Source: Prochlorococcus sp. AG-355-A18 (lineage in GTDB: Bacteria; Cyanobacteriota; Cyanobacteriia; PCC-6307; Cyanobiaceae). Taken from it: a DNA stretch of 64,000 nt. The translations under genes were made by a program, and so were the position numbers. Of this stretch, positions 10,641-20,536 are shown piece after piece. Under the pieces are notes generated by a model. The model made no database searches and had not been told where the DNA came from. It saw nothing but the letters and a program-made list of their open reading frames with translations. Within the stretch, counting starts at the first letter, position 1, and each line of letters begins with the position of its first letter. Where the stretch lies: positions 1 to 64,000 of the forward strand of contig QCDH01000004.1 of assembly GCA_003280985.1 (NCBI GenBank), read 5' to 3'.

Positions 10641-11480
10641 CTAAAAATCACGATCTGTCAATATTTCAATACCATCTTTTAAAACAACTATTGTATGCTC
10701 CCATTGGGCCGATAGTTTTCCATCTTTTGTTATTACGGTCCATCTATCATTAAGTGTTTTGCAAAATTTAGTCCCTTCATTAACGATAGGTTCCACCGCT
10801 AATGTCATTCCTTCGCGAAGGACGACGTTAGGTAATTCTTTGGTCCGAAAATTAAATACCGATGGTTCTTCATGAAGATTTCGTCCAACTCCATGACCTG
10901 TATAGTCTTCTACAACACTAAAGCCGTTTTTTACAACAACGTCTTCGATTTCCCCAGCCACATCTAAAAGTGTATTTCCGGCTTTGATTTTCGAAAGTCC
11001 CGCATACAATGCTTTAAAAGCTATATCACTAAGTTTTTGAGCTTTTTGACTAACTTCTCCTACACAAATTGATATACAACTATCTCCATGGAAACCATCT
11101 AAATATGCCCCTGTATCAATTTTAACCAAGTCACCATTTTTAATTATTTTATTTTTACTTGGAATACCATGGACAACCTCATTATTGATACTAGAACAAA
11201 TACTAGAGGGGAATCCATGGTAGCCCTTGAAACTTGGCACAGCTCCAAAACTTTTTATCCTCTTTTCTGCGAAATCATCTAAATCTTTTGTACTCATTCC
11301 AGGTTTAATTAAGTCATTAATTTCTCTCAAAACAGTAGCTACAATTCTGCTAGATTTTTTCATCAAATTTATTTCCCGTGAAGACTTTATTTCGATTCCT
11401 CTTCTCCTCTGAATAAAAGGAACTTGATCATTAGCTTTGGAATTATTTTTATTTAACAAAAGATCTGCAAAATGTCTCAT
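10641..11480 (-). CDS. map: methionine aminopeptidase type I
   Basis: IKSSREINLMKKSSRIVA, FHGDSCISICVG, YTGHGVGRNLHEEP, GMTLAVEPIVN. Confidence 0.95.
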   Translation of the reverse strand: MRHFADLLLNKNNSKANDQVPFIQRRRGIEIKSSREINLMKKSSRIVATVLREINDLIKPGMSTKDLDDFAEKRIKSFGAVPSFKGYHGFPSSICSSINNEVVHGIPSKNKIIKNGDLVKIDTGAYLDGFHGDSCISICVGEVSQKAQKLSDIAFKALYAGLSKIKAGNTLLDVAGEIEDVVVKNGFSVVEDYTGHGVGRNLHEEPSVFNFRTKELPNVVLREGMTLAVEPIVNEGTKFCKTLNDRWTVITKDGKLSAQWEHTIVVLKDGIEILTDRDF

Positions 11481-11575
11481 TGGATTAAATAATGGTAATA
11501 AGTAAATATCTTCAAAATAGCCTTTATGATCTTGGCTACCTTAAATCTATCAATAACAATGGGAAAGAAACGAAA

Positions 11576-11884
11576 ATGAAAACTTTTTTTAATTCTAGGC
11601 AATTTCATAAGGCTTTGGCGCCCTGGATTTTTCTTCCATTATTTATATCTTCAATTACTGGTCTTCTTTATAGGATTTCAAAAGATTTACTGGGTTACTC
11701 TAGAGAACAAGTTCATTGGTTAATGTCACTCCATGAGGGCGAATGGCTTGGAGATAATGGAGAACTTATATACGTAATATTTAATTCCCTTGGAGTTTTA
11801 TGGATGCTTGTCACAGGATTCCAAATGTTTTCAAAAACAATTTCATTTACCAAAAAGGTTACTAAAGGCGAGTCAAAAGGTTAA
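11576..11884 (+). CDS. PepSY-like membrane protein
   Basis: Internal ATG at 11576 gives [37 protein letters not shown]; the region 11492-11575 looks untranslated. Confidence 0.65.
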   Translation: MKTFFNSRQFHKALAPWIFLPLFISSITGLLYRISKDLLGYSREQVHWLMSLHEGEWLGDNGELIYVIFNSLGVLWMLVTGFQMFSKTISFTKKVTKGESKG

Positions 11885-11907
11885 GATATAGAACTTGTAG
11901 GATAATA

Positions 11908-12387
11908 TTGACCAAAATGGACAAAGAGAAACAAGAGAAGGATTTAGAAACCGGTATTAAAGCTGACGCATCAGTTGATGTTGCAGTGGAACAAAAAGAA
12001 AAAAATACGGTTTCTGAGACTACGCAAACCTTAAGCGCATCCAATCTTATTAAGGAATTTGAGAACGAACAATTAAAAAAAGAATTACCAGAAATTTATG
12101 TTGGTGACACTGTTAAAGTTGGAGTGAAAATTACAGAGGGTAATAAAGAAAGAGTCCAACCTTATGAAGGCGTTGTCATAGCAAAAAGACATGGAGGAAT
12201 TAACCAGACTATTACAGTTAGAAGAATTTTTCAGGGTATAGGTGTTGAAAGAGTATTTATGCTACATAGTCCACAGGTTGCCTCTCTAAAAGTTGAACGT
12301 AGAGGTAAAGTAAGAAGAGCTAAGTTATTCTATCTGAGAGATAGAGTAGGAAAAGCTACTCGCGTAAAACAACGCTTTGATCGATAA
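11908..12387 (+). CDS. rplS: 50S ribosomal protein L19 (start may be ATG at 11917)
   Basis: [64 protein letters not shown]. Confidence 0.96.
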   Translation: MTKMDKEKQEKDLETGIKADASVDVAVEQKEKNTVSETTQTLSASNLIKEFENEQLKKELPEIYVGDTVKVGVKITEGNKERVQPYEGVVIAKRHGGINQTITVRRIFQGIGVERVFMLHSPQVASLKVERRGKVRRAKLFYLRDRVGKATRVKQRFDR

Positions 12388-12440
12388 AGTTGTAAATTAA
12401 TCAACTTATTGGTCACAAAGACGCTTATAATCATTTAAAT

Positions 12441-12513
12441 GCGTCGTTAGTTCAGTTGGTAGAACGCAGGTCTCCAAAACCTGATGTCGGGGGTTCAAGT
12501 CCTCCACGACGCG
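12441..12513 (+). tRNA. tRNA-Trp (CCA anticodon)
   Basis: Acceptor GCGTCGT/ACGACGC, anticodon loop ...TCTCCAAAA..., T-arm GGGGGTTCAAGTCCTCC; 73 nt. Confidence 0.97.
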
Positions 12514-12548
12514 TTTGATCAACATTATGTAAATTATTTTTTCATTAG

Positions 12549-12743
12549 ATGGAGTTAGATCTTCAACCCGGGGACGTAGTTAAAGTCCTAGAATCAGCAG
12601 CTTTAGGATGGGTTCGTGCAAGAGTCATCAGAGTTAAGTCTGGTGGAAGAGTTGTAGTACAAAGTGACCAAGGTAGAGAATTTACTGCTAGAGGAAATCA
12701 AGTTAGGTTAATAGAACCTGCTGGTTTTAGACCTCAAAAATAA
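12549..12743 (+). CDS. small 'hyperconserved' picocyanobacterial protein (SH3/KOW-like beta)
   Basis: 64 aa MELDLQPGDVVKVLESAALGWVRARVIRVKSGGRVVVQSDQGREFTARGNQVRLIEP between tRNA-Trp and tRNA-Asp upstream of gltX. Confidence 0.85.
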   Translation: MELDLQPGDVVKVLESAALGWVRARVIRVKSGGRVVVQSDQGREFTARGNQVRLIEPAGFRPQK

Positions 12744-12892
12744 ATAGTTTTTTACACTAAAGCAGATTTAAAACTAACTATTTATGTAAATCCTCAAATT
12801 AATAAATTTTTTTTATTACAACACCATTAATTAAGTATTATGATCTGATAATTTTAAGAATGGAGTTCTAAATAAATTTAGAACAAAATCTT

Positions 12893-12966
12893 GGGACCGT
12901 AGTTCAACTGGTTAGAGCACCGCCCTGTCACGGCGGAAGTTGCGGGTTCGAATCCCGTCGGTCCCG
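12893..12966 (+). tRNA. tRNA-Asp (GTC anticodon)
   Basis: Acceptor GGGACCG/CGGTCCC, anticodon loop CCTGTCACG, T-arm GCGGGTTCGAATCCCGT; 74 nt. Confidence 0.97.
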
Positions 12967-12984
12967 TTTTTTTCTAAAAAAAAT

Positions 12985-14424
12985 TTGGAAAAACGTTTAA
13001 GACTAGCCCCGAGTCCAACGGGTTTATTTCATATTGGGACGGCGCGAACAGCATTATTCAATTGGCTTTATGCACAAAAAATTGGCGGTAAATTTCTTAT
13101 CAGAATAGAAGATACAGATTTTCTTCGATCTAAATCTGAATATACAAAAAATATATTAGAGGGCTTGAAATGGCTTGGACTTAAATGGGATGAAGAACCT
13201 ATAAAGCAAAGTGATCGAATTTCGATTCATAAAAGTTACATCAAAAGGCTTTTGGAATGTGGAGCTGCATATAGGTGCTTTACAACAGAAGATGAAATTT
13301 TTGAATTAAGAGAAGAACAAAAAAAGAAAGGCTTACCTCCAAAGCATGATAATAGACACAGAAGTCTTTCAAAAGAAGAAATAGAAACATTCATATCCCA
13401 AGGGAGGACTTCAGTAATAAGGTTTAAGATTGATGAAAAAATTGAAATTAAATGGTTTGATCAGATAAGAGGCGAAATCAAATGGCAAGGGAAGGATTTG
13501 GGTGGTGATTTAGTTTTGTCAAGAAGGGCAAAGGGATATGAGATAGGAGATCCTTTGTATAATCTTGCAGTTGTAGTTGATGATAATTATATGAATATTA
13601 CTCATGTTGTAAGGGGTGAAGACCATATCTCGAACACTGCAAAACAAATATTGATTTATAAAGCATTAAATTTTAATTTGCCAACTTTCTCGCATACACC
13701 CTTAATACTAAATAGTGAAGGGAAAAAATTATCTAAAAGAGATTGCGTTACTTCAATAGACGAATTTAGAGATATGGGATATTTACCTGAGGCTTTATCG
13801 AACTATATGGTCTTTTTAGGTTGGTCTCCAAAATCTGCAGACAGAGAAATACTTTCACTTGAAGAGATATCTGAAATTTTTGACTTATCAGAAATAAATA
13901 AAGCTGGGGCCAAATTCAGTTGGGAGAAACTCAACTGGATTAATTCTCAATATATAAAAAATATGGAACCAATGAAGTTAAGTAAGATCATTTGGAAATA
14001 CTGGGATTATAATGGTTGGGTACCGCCATCTCAAGAATGGGCTTGCAAATTAGCAATTTTGCTTAAAGACTCTATGATTCTTTTAAAAGATTCAATTGAT
14101 CAATCAAAACCATTTTTCTTAATACCTAAAATTCAAAAAGAAGGTCAAGATTTTCTGGAAACCCAGTCAAGTAAATTATCTCTAAAACTAATCTTAAATT
14201 ATTTAATTGAGCATAATAATGTAAATATAAATAGAGAGAAAGCCAAAGAAATAATAAACGAAATCTCAAAAATGCATAATATTAAAAAAGGGATATTAAT
14301 GAAATCATTAAGAGTAGCCTTTTTTGGATCTCTAAGTGGACCAGATTTAATTCAAAGTTGGGAGCTTTTCTCAGAGAGTAAAACTGACAGATCTCGGATT
14401 GAAAGATGTCTCAAATCAATCTAA
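12985..14424 (+). CDS. gltX: glutamyl-tRNA synthetase (start moved from 12940 to TTG at 12985)
   Basis: [37 protein letters not shown]. The listed start at 12940 lies inside tRNA-Asp; TTG at 12985 is in frame just after it. Confidence 0.95.
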   Translation: MEKRLRLAPSPTGLFHIGTARTALFNWLYAQKIGGKFLIRIEDTDFLRSKSEYTKNILEGLKWLGLKWDEEPIKQSDRISIHKSYIKRLLECGAAYRCFTTEDEIFELREEQKKKGLPPKHDNRHRSLSKEEIETFISQGRTSVIRFKIDEKIEIKWFDQIRGEIKWQGKDLGGDLVLSRRAKGYEIGDPLYNLAVVVDDNYMNITHVVRGEDHISNTAKQILIYKALNFNLPTFSHTPLILNSEGKKLSKRDCVTSIDEFRDMGYLPEALSNYMVFLGWSPKSADREILSLEEISEIFDLSEINKAGAKFSWEKLNWINSQYIKNMEPMKLSKIIWKYWDYNGWVPPSQEWACKLAILLKDSMILLKDSIDQSKPFFLIPKIQKEGQDFLETQSSKLSLKLILNYLIEHNNVNINREKAKEIINEISKMHNIKKGILMKSLRVAFFGSLSGPDLIQSWELFSESKTDRSRIERCLKSI

Positions 14425-15621
14425 ATTATTTTTTTGGCCTAATTCAAGCCTATTTGCTAAAGGTTTAGCTGAAAGCCCTTGGATTCCTACTGTCATCAAT
14501 ATAGTTAGAAAAACTAAACCTTGAAGACGGCCAGCCCCTAGGATACCAGCCTGCTCTAATCTGATAGAAAAAAGAGAAGCTACCGCTGCAGTGACAATAC
14601 CTCTTGGGGCTAACCAAGCTAAAAATACTTTTTCTTTCAAATTCAGTTCTCTTCCCATTGTTGCTATCCATATAGAGATAGGGCGAACAATTACCATCAA
14701 CATAAATACGCAAACAACTCCTCCCCAGCCAAGGGGACTTAATTCACCCCAAGAGACGTCAGCAGCCAATAGAGGGAAAAGAACAGTTATTGCTAATTGA
14801 GCTAATTCACCTATTAGATTATCCAATCTCTCCTTATCTATAACTTCTCTTTTCCCTACAATAAAACCTGCCGCTACAGAAGCAGGCAAGCCTGATTCTG
14901 GTAAAAAATATTCGCAAATTCCATACACAAGGAAAATAAATCCAAGGGTAACTTGAAGCTCAATACCAAATGAGGCGTAATTTTTTATTTTTTTTAAAAT
15001 TTCTGATAGTATCCACCCTGCACTTAATCCGATTAAGACTCCTCCCCCTAATCTTTGCATTAATGCTATTAATACATCGTTAATGCCACGTAGGTCCCCT
15101 AAACTTAGTTCTAAAAGTAGTAATGCCAGTACTGCACCAATTGGTTCAAGCAACAACCCCTCAGCTTTCAAAACTTCCGAAAGAGGAGAAGCTAATTTTA
15201 TTTGTTCTACTAATGGAGAGACAACTGTTGGTCCAGTAGCTAGAACGATGGCACTATATATTCCCGCAACTTGCCATGAAAGGCCTGCAAGCCAATGAGC
15301 AATAAAAATTCCAGCTGATAATGAAATAAAAAGTCTTACCAATGAAATTTTCAAAACAGTATTTCTTATGTTTCCCTCAGGCAGTTTTAAATTTAGTCCC
15401 CCTTCAAATAGAACCAAACAGACTAAAAGCCCAACAATAGTTTCAAGCCCTTGCCCGAGATCTAAAGGCTCAACCAATCCTAAACCTGATCTTCCTATGA
15501 ATAATCCAGAAAGCAATAAAATAACAACACTTGGGAATCCTGTAAAAGAGGAAAATAATCGAGCAAAAGCACCTGCAAATACAGTTATTCCCCAAAGTAA
15601 TCCAAGCCTTTCAGGCGTCAT
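14416..15621 (-). CDS. Na+/H+ antiporter, CPA1/CPA2-type cation:proton antiporter
   Basis: About 12 TM segments, VLATGPTVVSPLVEQIKLAS, LAWLAPRGIVTAAVASLF. Confidence 0.87.
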   Translation of the reverse strand: MTPERLGLLWGITVFAGAFARLFSSFTGFPSVVILLLSGLFIGRSGLGLVEPLDLGQGLETIVGLLVCLVLFEGGLNLKLPEGNIRNTVLKISLVRLFISLSAGIFIAHWLAGLSWQVAGIYSAIVLATGPTVVSPLVEQIKLASPLSEVLKAEGLLLEPIGAVLALLLLELSLGDLRGINDVLIALMQRLGGGVLIGLSAGWILSEILKKIKNYASFGIELQVTLGFIFLVYGICEYFLPESGLPASVAAGFIVGKREVIDKERLDNLIGELAQLAITVLFPLLAADVSWGELSPLGWGGVVCVFMLMVIVRPISIWIATMGRELNLKEKVFLAWLAPRGIVTAAVASLFSIRLEQAGILGAGRLQGLVFLTILMTVGIQGLSAKPLANRLELGQKNNLD

Positions 15622-15782
15622 AAAAAATTATAAATAATAGAAATATTTATTATTTTGATTAAATCAATAATATTATCTGAAGTCCAATAAATACAATACT
15701 TTTTAATTTAGTTAATCAGCTTAACAAGAAAATTTTTTATTAAATCTTTAAAACTACTTTAACAAAATTAATTTTATTTCTA

Positions 15783-15959
15783 TTAAGAAAACTGGCTTAT
15801 TAAAGCAATAATTATAAAAATAATTCCTATACCAACAGTTGCCATCCTTCCATTCCATATTTCAGCTTGAGGGGTAAAACCTCTTTTCCACAAATTCAAT
15901 TCCTTTTTATCAACGAAGTTTTTTGTCTCTTTAATCTCTATTTTAGGTTGTTTGTTCAT
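15783..15959 (-). CDS. high light-inducible protein (Hli/HLIP), 58 aa, absent from supplied ORF list
   Basis: Reverse-strand translation MNKQPKIEIKETKNFVDKKELNLWKRGFTPQAEIWNGRMATVGIGIIFIIIALISQFS; the AEIWNGRMA core is the chlorophyll-binding Hli motif. Confidence 0.9.
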   Translation of the reverse strand: MNKQPKIEIKETKNFVDKKELNLWKRGFTPQAEIWNGRMATVGIGIIFIIIALISQFS

Positions 15960-15964
15960 TGAAA

Positions 15965-17035
15965 TTAGAAAGGAGGGTTTTCTTCATAAAGGGTATTTGC
16001 TTGTTCAATTGATAGTCTTCCTGCGACACCTAATTTAATGGAACTAAAATGATCCTTAAATTTGATTCTGAACAACGCCGCCGCTCCAATCATTGCCGCA
16101 TTATCTGTACAAAGATCAAGAGGCGCTAAATGAACTTTAATAGATTTTTTACTAGCTTCACTAATCATCATTTTTCTTAATGTATTGTTAGCAGCCACTC
16201 CCCCAACCACAACTACATTATCCAAGCTATGATCTTCTGCGCATTTTATTGTTCTCTCTACCAAGACCTCTGCCACTACTCTCTCAAAACTTGCAGCAAT
16301 ATCTGGAATTGGAACGGTCTTCCCATCCAAATTTATTCTCTCAACTAATCTTAATACGGCAGTTTTTAAACCACTAAAAGAGAAATCATATTTAAGAAAT
16401 CCACCTTTTTTATCAGAGATCTTACATTTTGGTAAATTAAATTTCATTGGGTCTCCATTTTTAGCAATCTTTTCAATTGCCGGTCCTCCTGGATAACTAA
16501 GACCTAATAGTCTGCCAACTTTATCAAAGGCTTCTCCAGCAGCATCATCAAAACTTTTCCCAAGTCTTTGCATCCCCCTACTATCATCTACCTTTATCAA
16601 TTCAGTATGCCCGCCGCTAACAAGTAATGTAAGAAAAGATTTCTTTGGATAGTTTTCTGAAAATAGAATTGAAGATAAATGCCCCTCCAAATGATGAATT
16701 CCCAAAAATGGTTTTGAATGTAACATGCAAAGTGATCTTGCCGTTATGGAGCCAACTCGTAAACAACCAACTAATCCAGGAGCTACAGTTGATGCAATAT
16801 AATCGACTTCCTCAATTTTAATTTTTGCTTCTTCTACAGCCTTATCTAAAACAAAAGGTAATAATTCTAAATGCTTTCTAGCTGCAAGTTCAGGCACAAC
16901 TCCTCCCCATTTTGAATGATCTTCAATTTGAGAGGCAATTATATTTGAATGTATTCTGAAAGTATCGCCAATATTAGAAACTATTGAGACAGATGTCTCA
17001 TCACAACTTGTTTCAATAGCTAAAACTTTATGCAT
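15965..17035 (-). CDS. tsaD: tRNA N6-adenosine threonylcarbamoyltransferase
   Basis: VLAIETSCDETSVSIV, VSGGHTELI, GLSYPGGPAIEK, VVGGVAANN. Confidence 0.96.
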   Translation of the reverse strand: MHKVLAIETSCDETSVSIVSNIGDTFRIHSNIIASQIEDHSKWGGVVPELAARKHLELLPFVLDKAVEEAKIKIEEVDYIASTVAPGLVGCLRVGSITARSLCMLHSKPFLGIHHLEGHLSSILFSENYPKKSFLTLLVSGGHTELIKVDDSRGMQRLGKSFDDAAGEAFDKVGRLLGLSYPGGPAIEKIAKNGDPMKFNLPKCKISDKKGGFLKYDFSFSGLKTAVLRLVERINLDGKTVPIPDIAASFERVVAEVLVERTIKCAEDHSLDNVVVVGGVAANNTLRKMMISEASKKSIKVHLAPLDLCTDNAAMIGAAALFRIKFKDHFSSIKLGVAGRLSIEQANTLYEENPPF

Positions 17036-17109
17036 TTTTGATTCAACTTGTTCTATTTTAATATTAATTTCTTACTTAACACACTATAAGGAATTAAAGA
17101 TTGCAACCT

Positions 17110-17664
17110 ATGAAATTCTTTTTTTCAATCATAACCTCAGTTTTTCTGTTCCTCGGAATTACTCCAATTGCTCTAGCTGCAAATGGGCCTGCCTTAAACG
17201 CAGATAGGGCTAGCACTGAATATACCGCTTCAGCCCTCACGAAATGCTCTGAAAATCCTAAATTCATTGAGAGAGCAAACTCTGCAACTACTCAAAAAGA
17301 TATAGCAAGGTTTGAACGATATGGAAAAGCATCATGCGGAGATGATGGTCTTCCTCATTTAATAATTGGACCTCCTCTTGAACCATGGGGGGCCCTTCTA
17401 AATAGAGGTCATGAAGGAGATTTACTTATTCCCGGAGTATTGTTCATTTACATTGCTGGAATTATAGGTTGGTCAGGAAGAGAGTATCTCATTGAATCAA
17501 AAAAGACTAAGAATCCAGCAGATCTTGAGATCATTATTGACCTAGACTTAGCCAGAAAATGTCTTGTAAAAGGAGCCCAATGGCCTCTTCTTGCTAATAA
17601 ACAAGGTAGAAATGGAGATTTAAGAGAGAAAGATAACAATATTACACTTAATGGTCCTCGCTAA
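17110..17664 (+). CDS. psaF: photosystem I subunit III (PsaF)
   Basis: Signal peptide then [63 protein letters not shown] at 17110. Confidence 0.95.
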   Translation: MKFFFSIITSVFLFLGITPIALAANGPALNADRASTEYTASALTKCSENPKFIERANSATTQKDIARFERYGKASCGDDGLPHLIIGPPLEPWGALLNRGHEGDLLIPGVLFIYIAGIIGWSGREYLIESKKTKNPADLEIIIDLDLARKCLVKGAQWPLLANKQGRNGDLREKDNNITLNGPR

Positions 17665-17690
17665 ACATCCTTAAAAACTTTTGTAAAAAA

Positions 17691-17825
17691 ATGTTCAAAA
17701 TTCTAAACACAAAATTTGTCAGATCTGCTCCAGTGGTGGCAGCAATTTGGCTAAGCCTTACAGCTGGAATAATTATTGAATTTAATAGGTTTTTTCCTGA
17801 TTTATTATTCCATCCAATGAGTTGA
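17691..17825 (+). CDS. psaJ: photosystem I subunit IX (PsaJ), 44 aa, absent from supplied ORF list
   Basis: [44 protein letters not shown], directly downstream of psaF. Confidence 0.95.
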   Translation: MFKILNTKFVRSAPVVAAIWLSLTAGIIIEFNRFFPDLLFHPMS

Positions 17826-17832
17826 TAAATAG

Positions 17833-17870
17833 AAAATAATCAAGTTTTTATTAACTTGATTATTTTTTTT
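17833..17870 (+). terminator. rho-independent-like terminator of psaFJ
   Basis: Perfect 14-bp stem AAAATAATCAAGTT/AACTTGATTATTTT (17833-17846/17853-17866), 6-nt loop, followed by T-tract. Confidence 0.85.
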
Positions 17871-18394
17871 GCTGTTTCATCAACTTTGTGATTTGTTAAT
17901 GCAAAATCAAATTCATTTGATACTGAAATCTCATAATTAGCCCTTGAGAGTCTTTTTTTAATTGCCTCTTCTTCTTCTGTACCTCTATTTCTTATTCTTC
18001 TCTCTAACTCTTCTTTATCCGGAGGAAGTAAAAATATTGACTGTGAATTAGGAAACTTATTTTTTATTTGCCTTGCACCCTCTACTTCAATTTCAAGTAG
18101 TACGGTAAATCCCTTTTTTATTTTCTCATTAACAGAAGATAAAGGCGTTCCATAGTAGTTTCCAGCAAATTGAGCCCATTCAAGGAAAAGATTTTGTTCA
18201 ATCATTTCTTTAAACTTTTCTTGGTTTAAGAAATAATAATTTTCTCCGTCCTTCTCTCCCTCTCTAGGTTTTCTAGTAGTTGCAGATATTGATAGCCAAA
18301 AATTTTTTTCTTTACATAATATTTCTTTAACAACTGTTCCTTTACCTACCCCGCTGGGTCCAGTTAGGATAATAAGTTTTTTTTGATTTTTCAT
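17840..18394 (-). CDS. gmk: guanylate kinase
   Basis: KKLIILTGPSGVGKGTVVKEIL, SATTRKPREGEKDGENYYFL, LEIEVEGARQIK. Confidence 0.96.
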   Translation of the reverse strand: MKNQKKLIILTGPSGVGKGTVVKEILCKEKNFWLSISATTRKPREGEKDGENYYFLNQEKFKEMIEQNLFLEWAQFAGNYYGTPLSSVNEKIKKGFTVLLEIEVEGARQIKNKFPNSQSIFLLPPDKEELERRIRNRGTEEEEAIKKRLSRANYEISVSNEFDFALTNHKVDETAKKIIKLIKT

Positions 18395-18443
18395 ATTAAA
18401 TTTTTTACAGTAAAATAAACATCTTGTAAATTAAAAAGGAATA

Positions 18444-20168
18444 ATGCAAAAAGGTGTTCCCCAGATAATGGATATTACATCTATTAGATCTGTCTTGCAT
18501 TATTTGACAAAGAACATCTTACCTACAAAGTTTGAGACTGCCCAACAACCAGAGCCTAATACAATTCAATTATGTTTCAGAGGAGTTGATTCTCAAACAT
18601 GGTTAGAAGTTTCATGGAATGGAGACTCTCCAAGAATACTTAAGATAAATAAGCCAGAAAAGATTGGGAGAGAAAGCACACTTTCTAAACAAATAAGATA
18701 CGGATTAAAGTATATGGCTTTAATTTCGATTGATCAAGATGATTTCGAGAGAGTTATAAAATTTAGTTTTGCAAAAAAACCTGGAGATGAAATTAATAAG
18801 TATTTAATTTTTGAATTAATGGGAAAACATAGTAATATTTTTTATCTGGATAATAAACATAAAATAATTGCCGTTGGTAAACAAATTAAATCAAGTCAAT
18901 CTAGTTTTAGAACAATATCAACAGGATCAATTTATTCTAGCCCTCCAGTCAATCTCAAAAAACAACCTAGAGAAGATGAGTCTTTTCAATCATGGAAAGA
19001 CTCAATTTCAATAGTACCTGAGTCTTTGAAATACTGTTTAATAAATACCTATCAAGGAGTAAGCCCTATCCTCACAAAACAATTAGAGGTTGTTAGCGCA
19101 ACTATTAATTCAGAAATAATGGAAAAAAATATTGATTTCATTAGCAACTCAGACTTAAAGGAGATATTTAAAAATTGGAAGATTTGGATAAACAGGTTTA
19201 AAAACAATAACTTTAATTTTTCTATATTCAACAAAGATTTTTATTGCGTTTGGTTTTTTGATAAGGAAATTAATTGCGAAAATAAAATAGATTTATGCGC
19301 AAGCTTAGAGAATTATTATGATTATCATCTGAAACAAAAAAAACTTGAATTATTGGAAAAGAAAATTGAAGGGATAATTTTCAAACAGACCAATACTGAG
19401 AAAAAGAATTTAAATATTCAATTTGATCTTCTGACAAAATCAGAAAACTACCAGATATATAAAGAAAAAGCTGATAATATATTCTCCTCACATGAAATTA
19501 AGAAACAAGACATTATAAAGGGACAAAAACTATATAAAAAATCAAAAAAATTAAAGAGATCTAGAGAATTAATAAAAGAAAGATTAAGTATTTACAAAAC
19601 AAACATAGAGAGATTAGAAGAATTTACTACGCTTCTAGAAAATTTAAATTCTTTAAATCATGAAAAACTTTCTATGAGAATCAAACTACTAGATGAAATT
19701 ATGGAAGAAATTTGTAACGAGTTTAATATTAATATCAAGAAGCAAAGAGAAGATCAGAAAAGTACATATGAGATAGAGTCTTCACCAATTCAAGTTGACA
19801 CTCCCACAGGATTAAAGCTTCAGGTAGGGCGAAATATGAGGCAAAATGATTTAATAAGCTTTAAGTTCTCAAAAAAAGGCGATTTATGGTTTCATGCACA
19901 GGAATCACCTGGCAGTCATGTAGTTTTGAAGTCTTCATCTCAAGTAGCATCTGAACAAGATCTTCAAATAGCTGCAGATTTAGCTGCTTTATTTAGTAAG
20001 GCAAAAAGAAACATTAAAGTTCCAATTAATTTAGTAAAGATTAAAGATTTGCAAAAAATCAAAAACGGAGGACCAGGTTGCGTTTCCTTTAAAAATGGAG
20101 AAATTATTTGGGGAAATCCTACAAGAGGAGAAGATTACATTAAAAAAAATCTTAAAACAGTAATTTAG
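18444..20168 (+). CDS. NFACT family protein, Rqc2/RqcH homologue (start may be 18468)
   Basis: MDITSIRSVLHYLTKNILPTKFETAQQPEPNTIQL; C-terminal NFACT-R region GRNMRQNDLISFKFSKKGDLWFHAQESPGSHVVLK. Confidence 0.88.
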   Translation: MQKGVPQIMDITSIRSVLHYLTKNILPTKFETAQQPEPNTIQLCFRGVDSQTWLEVSWNGDSPRILKINKPEKIGRESTLSKQIRYGLKYMALISIDQDDFERVIKFSFAKKPGDEINKYLIFELMGKHSNIFYLDNKHKIIAVGKQIKSSQSSFRTISTGSIYSSPPVNLKKQPREDESFQSWKDSISIVPESLKYCLINTYQGVSPILTKQLEVVSATINSEIMEKNIDFISNSDLKEIFKNWKIWINRFKNNNFNFSIFNKDFYCVWFFDKEINCENKIDLCASLENYYDYHLKQKKLELLEKKIEGIIFKQTNTEKKNLNIQFDLLTKSENYQIYKEKADNIFSSHEIKKQDIIKGQKLYKKSKKLKRSRELIKERLSIYKTNIERLEEFTTLLENLNSLNHEKLSMRIKLLDEIMEEICNEFNINIKKQREDQKSTYEIESSPIQVDTPTGLKLQVGRNMRQNDLISFKFSKKGDLWFHAQESPGSHVVLKSSSQVASEQDLQIAADLAALFSKAKRNIKVPINLVKIKDLQKIKNGGPGCVSFKNGEIIWGNPTRGEDYIKKNLKTVI

Positions 20169-20196
20169 TTTATAATAAAAAAAATTTTTAAATAGA

Positions 20197-20457
20197 ATGT
20201 TTGATTTTCTTTTAGGCACTCATGAATTTTTAGGAAATCATAGTTTTCCAGAATTTATTGTTGGATATCTATTTGGTGCTGCATTAATAATTGGAGCTCC
20301 TACTGTTTTCTTACTACTTGCCTTCGTAAGCGCTTTAATGAAAACAAATGGGAAAATGGGTGGATACAGAGAATATGAAACTTATGGTGAATCATCTTTA
20401 AATGATGCCCCTCCTTTCTTATTACCAGATCCAACAAATCCTAAATTAAGCAAATAA
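20197..20457 (+). CDS. conserved small membrane protein
   Basis: 86 aa with one or two hydrophobic segments; upstream of tatC. Confidence 0.6.
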   Translation: MFDFLLGTHEFLGNHSFPEFIVGYLFGAALIIGAPTVFLLLAFVSALMKTNGKMGGYREYETYGESSLNDAPPFLLPDPTNPKLSK

Positions 20458-20536
20458 TTAAGTTAATCGAAAAAAAATTGGACTTTGACAATAGTAGTTT
20501 TAAAGCTTTTTCTTACACAATTTTTATCAAATAATA

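Noticed and set aside
12940-12984. N-terminal extension [15 protein letters not shown] of gltX
   Set aside because: Encoded by the 3' half of tRNA-Asp and spacer; not part of a normal GltX N-terminus.
15083-15637. + strand ORFs opposite the Na+/H+ antiporter
   Set aside because: Antisense shadows of a confident multi-TM coding sequence.
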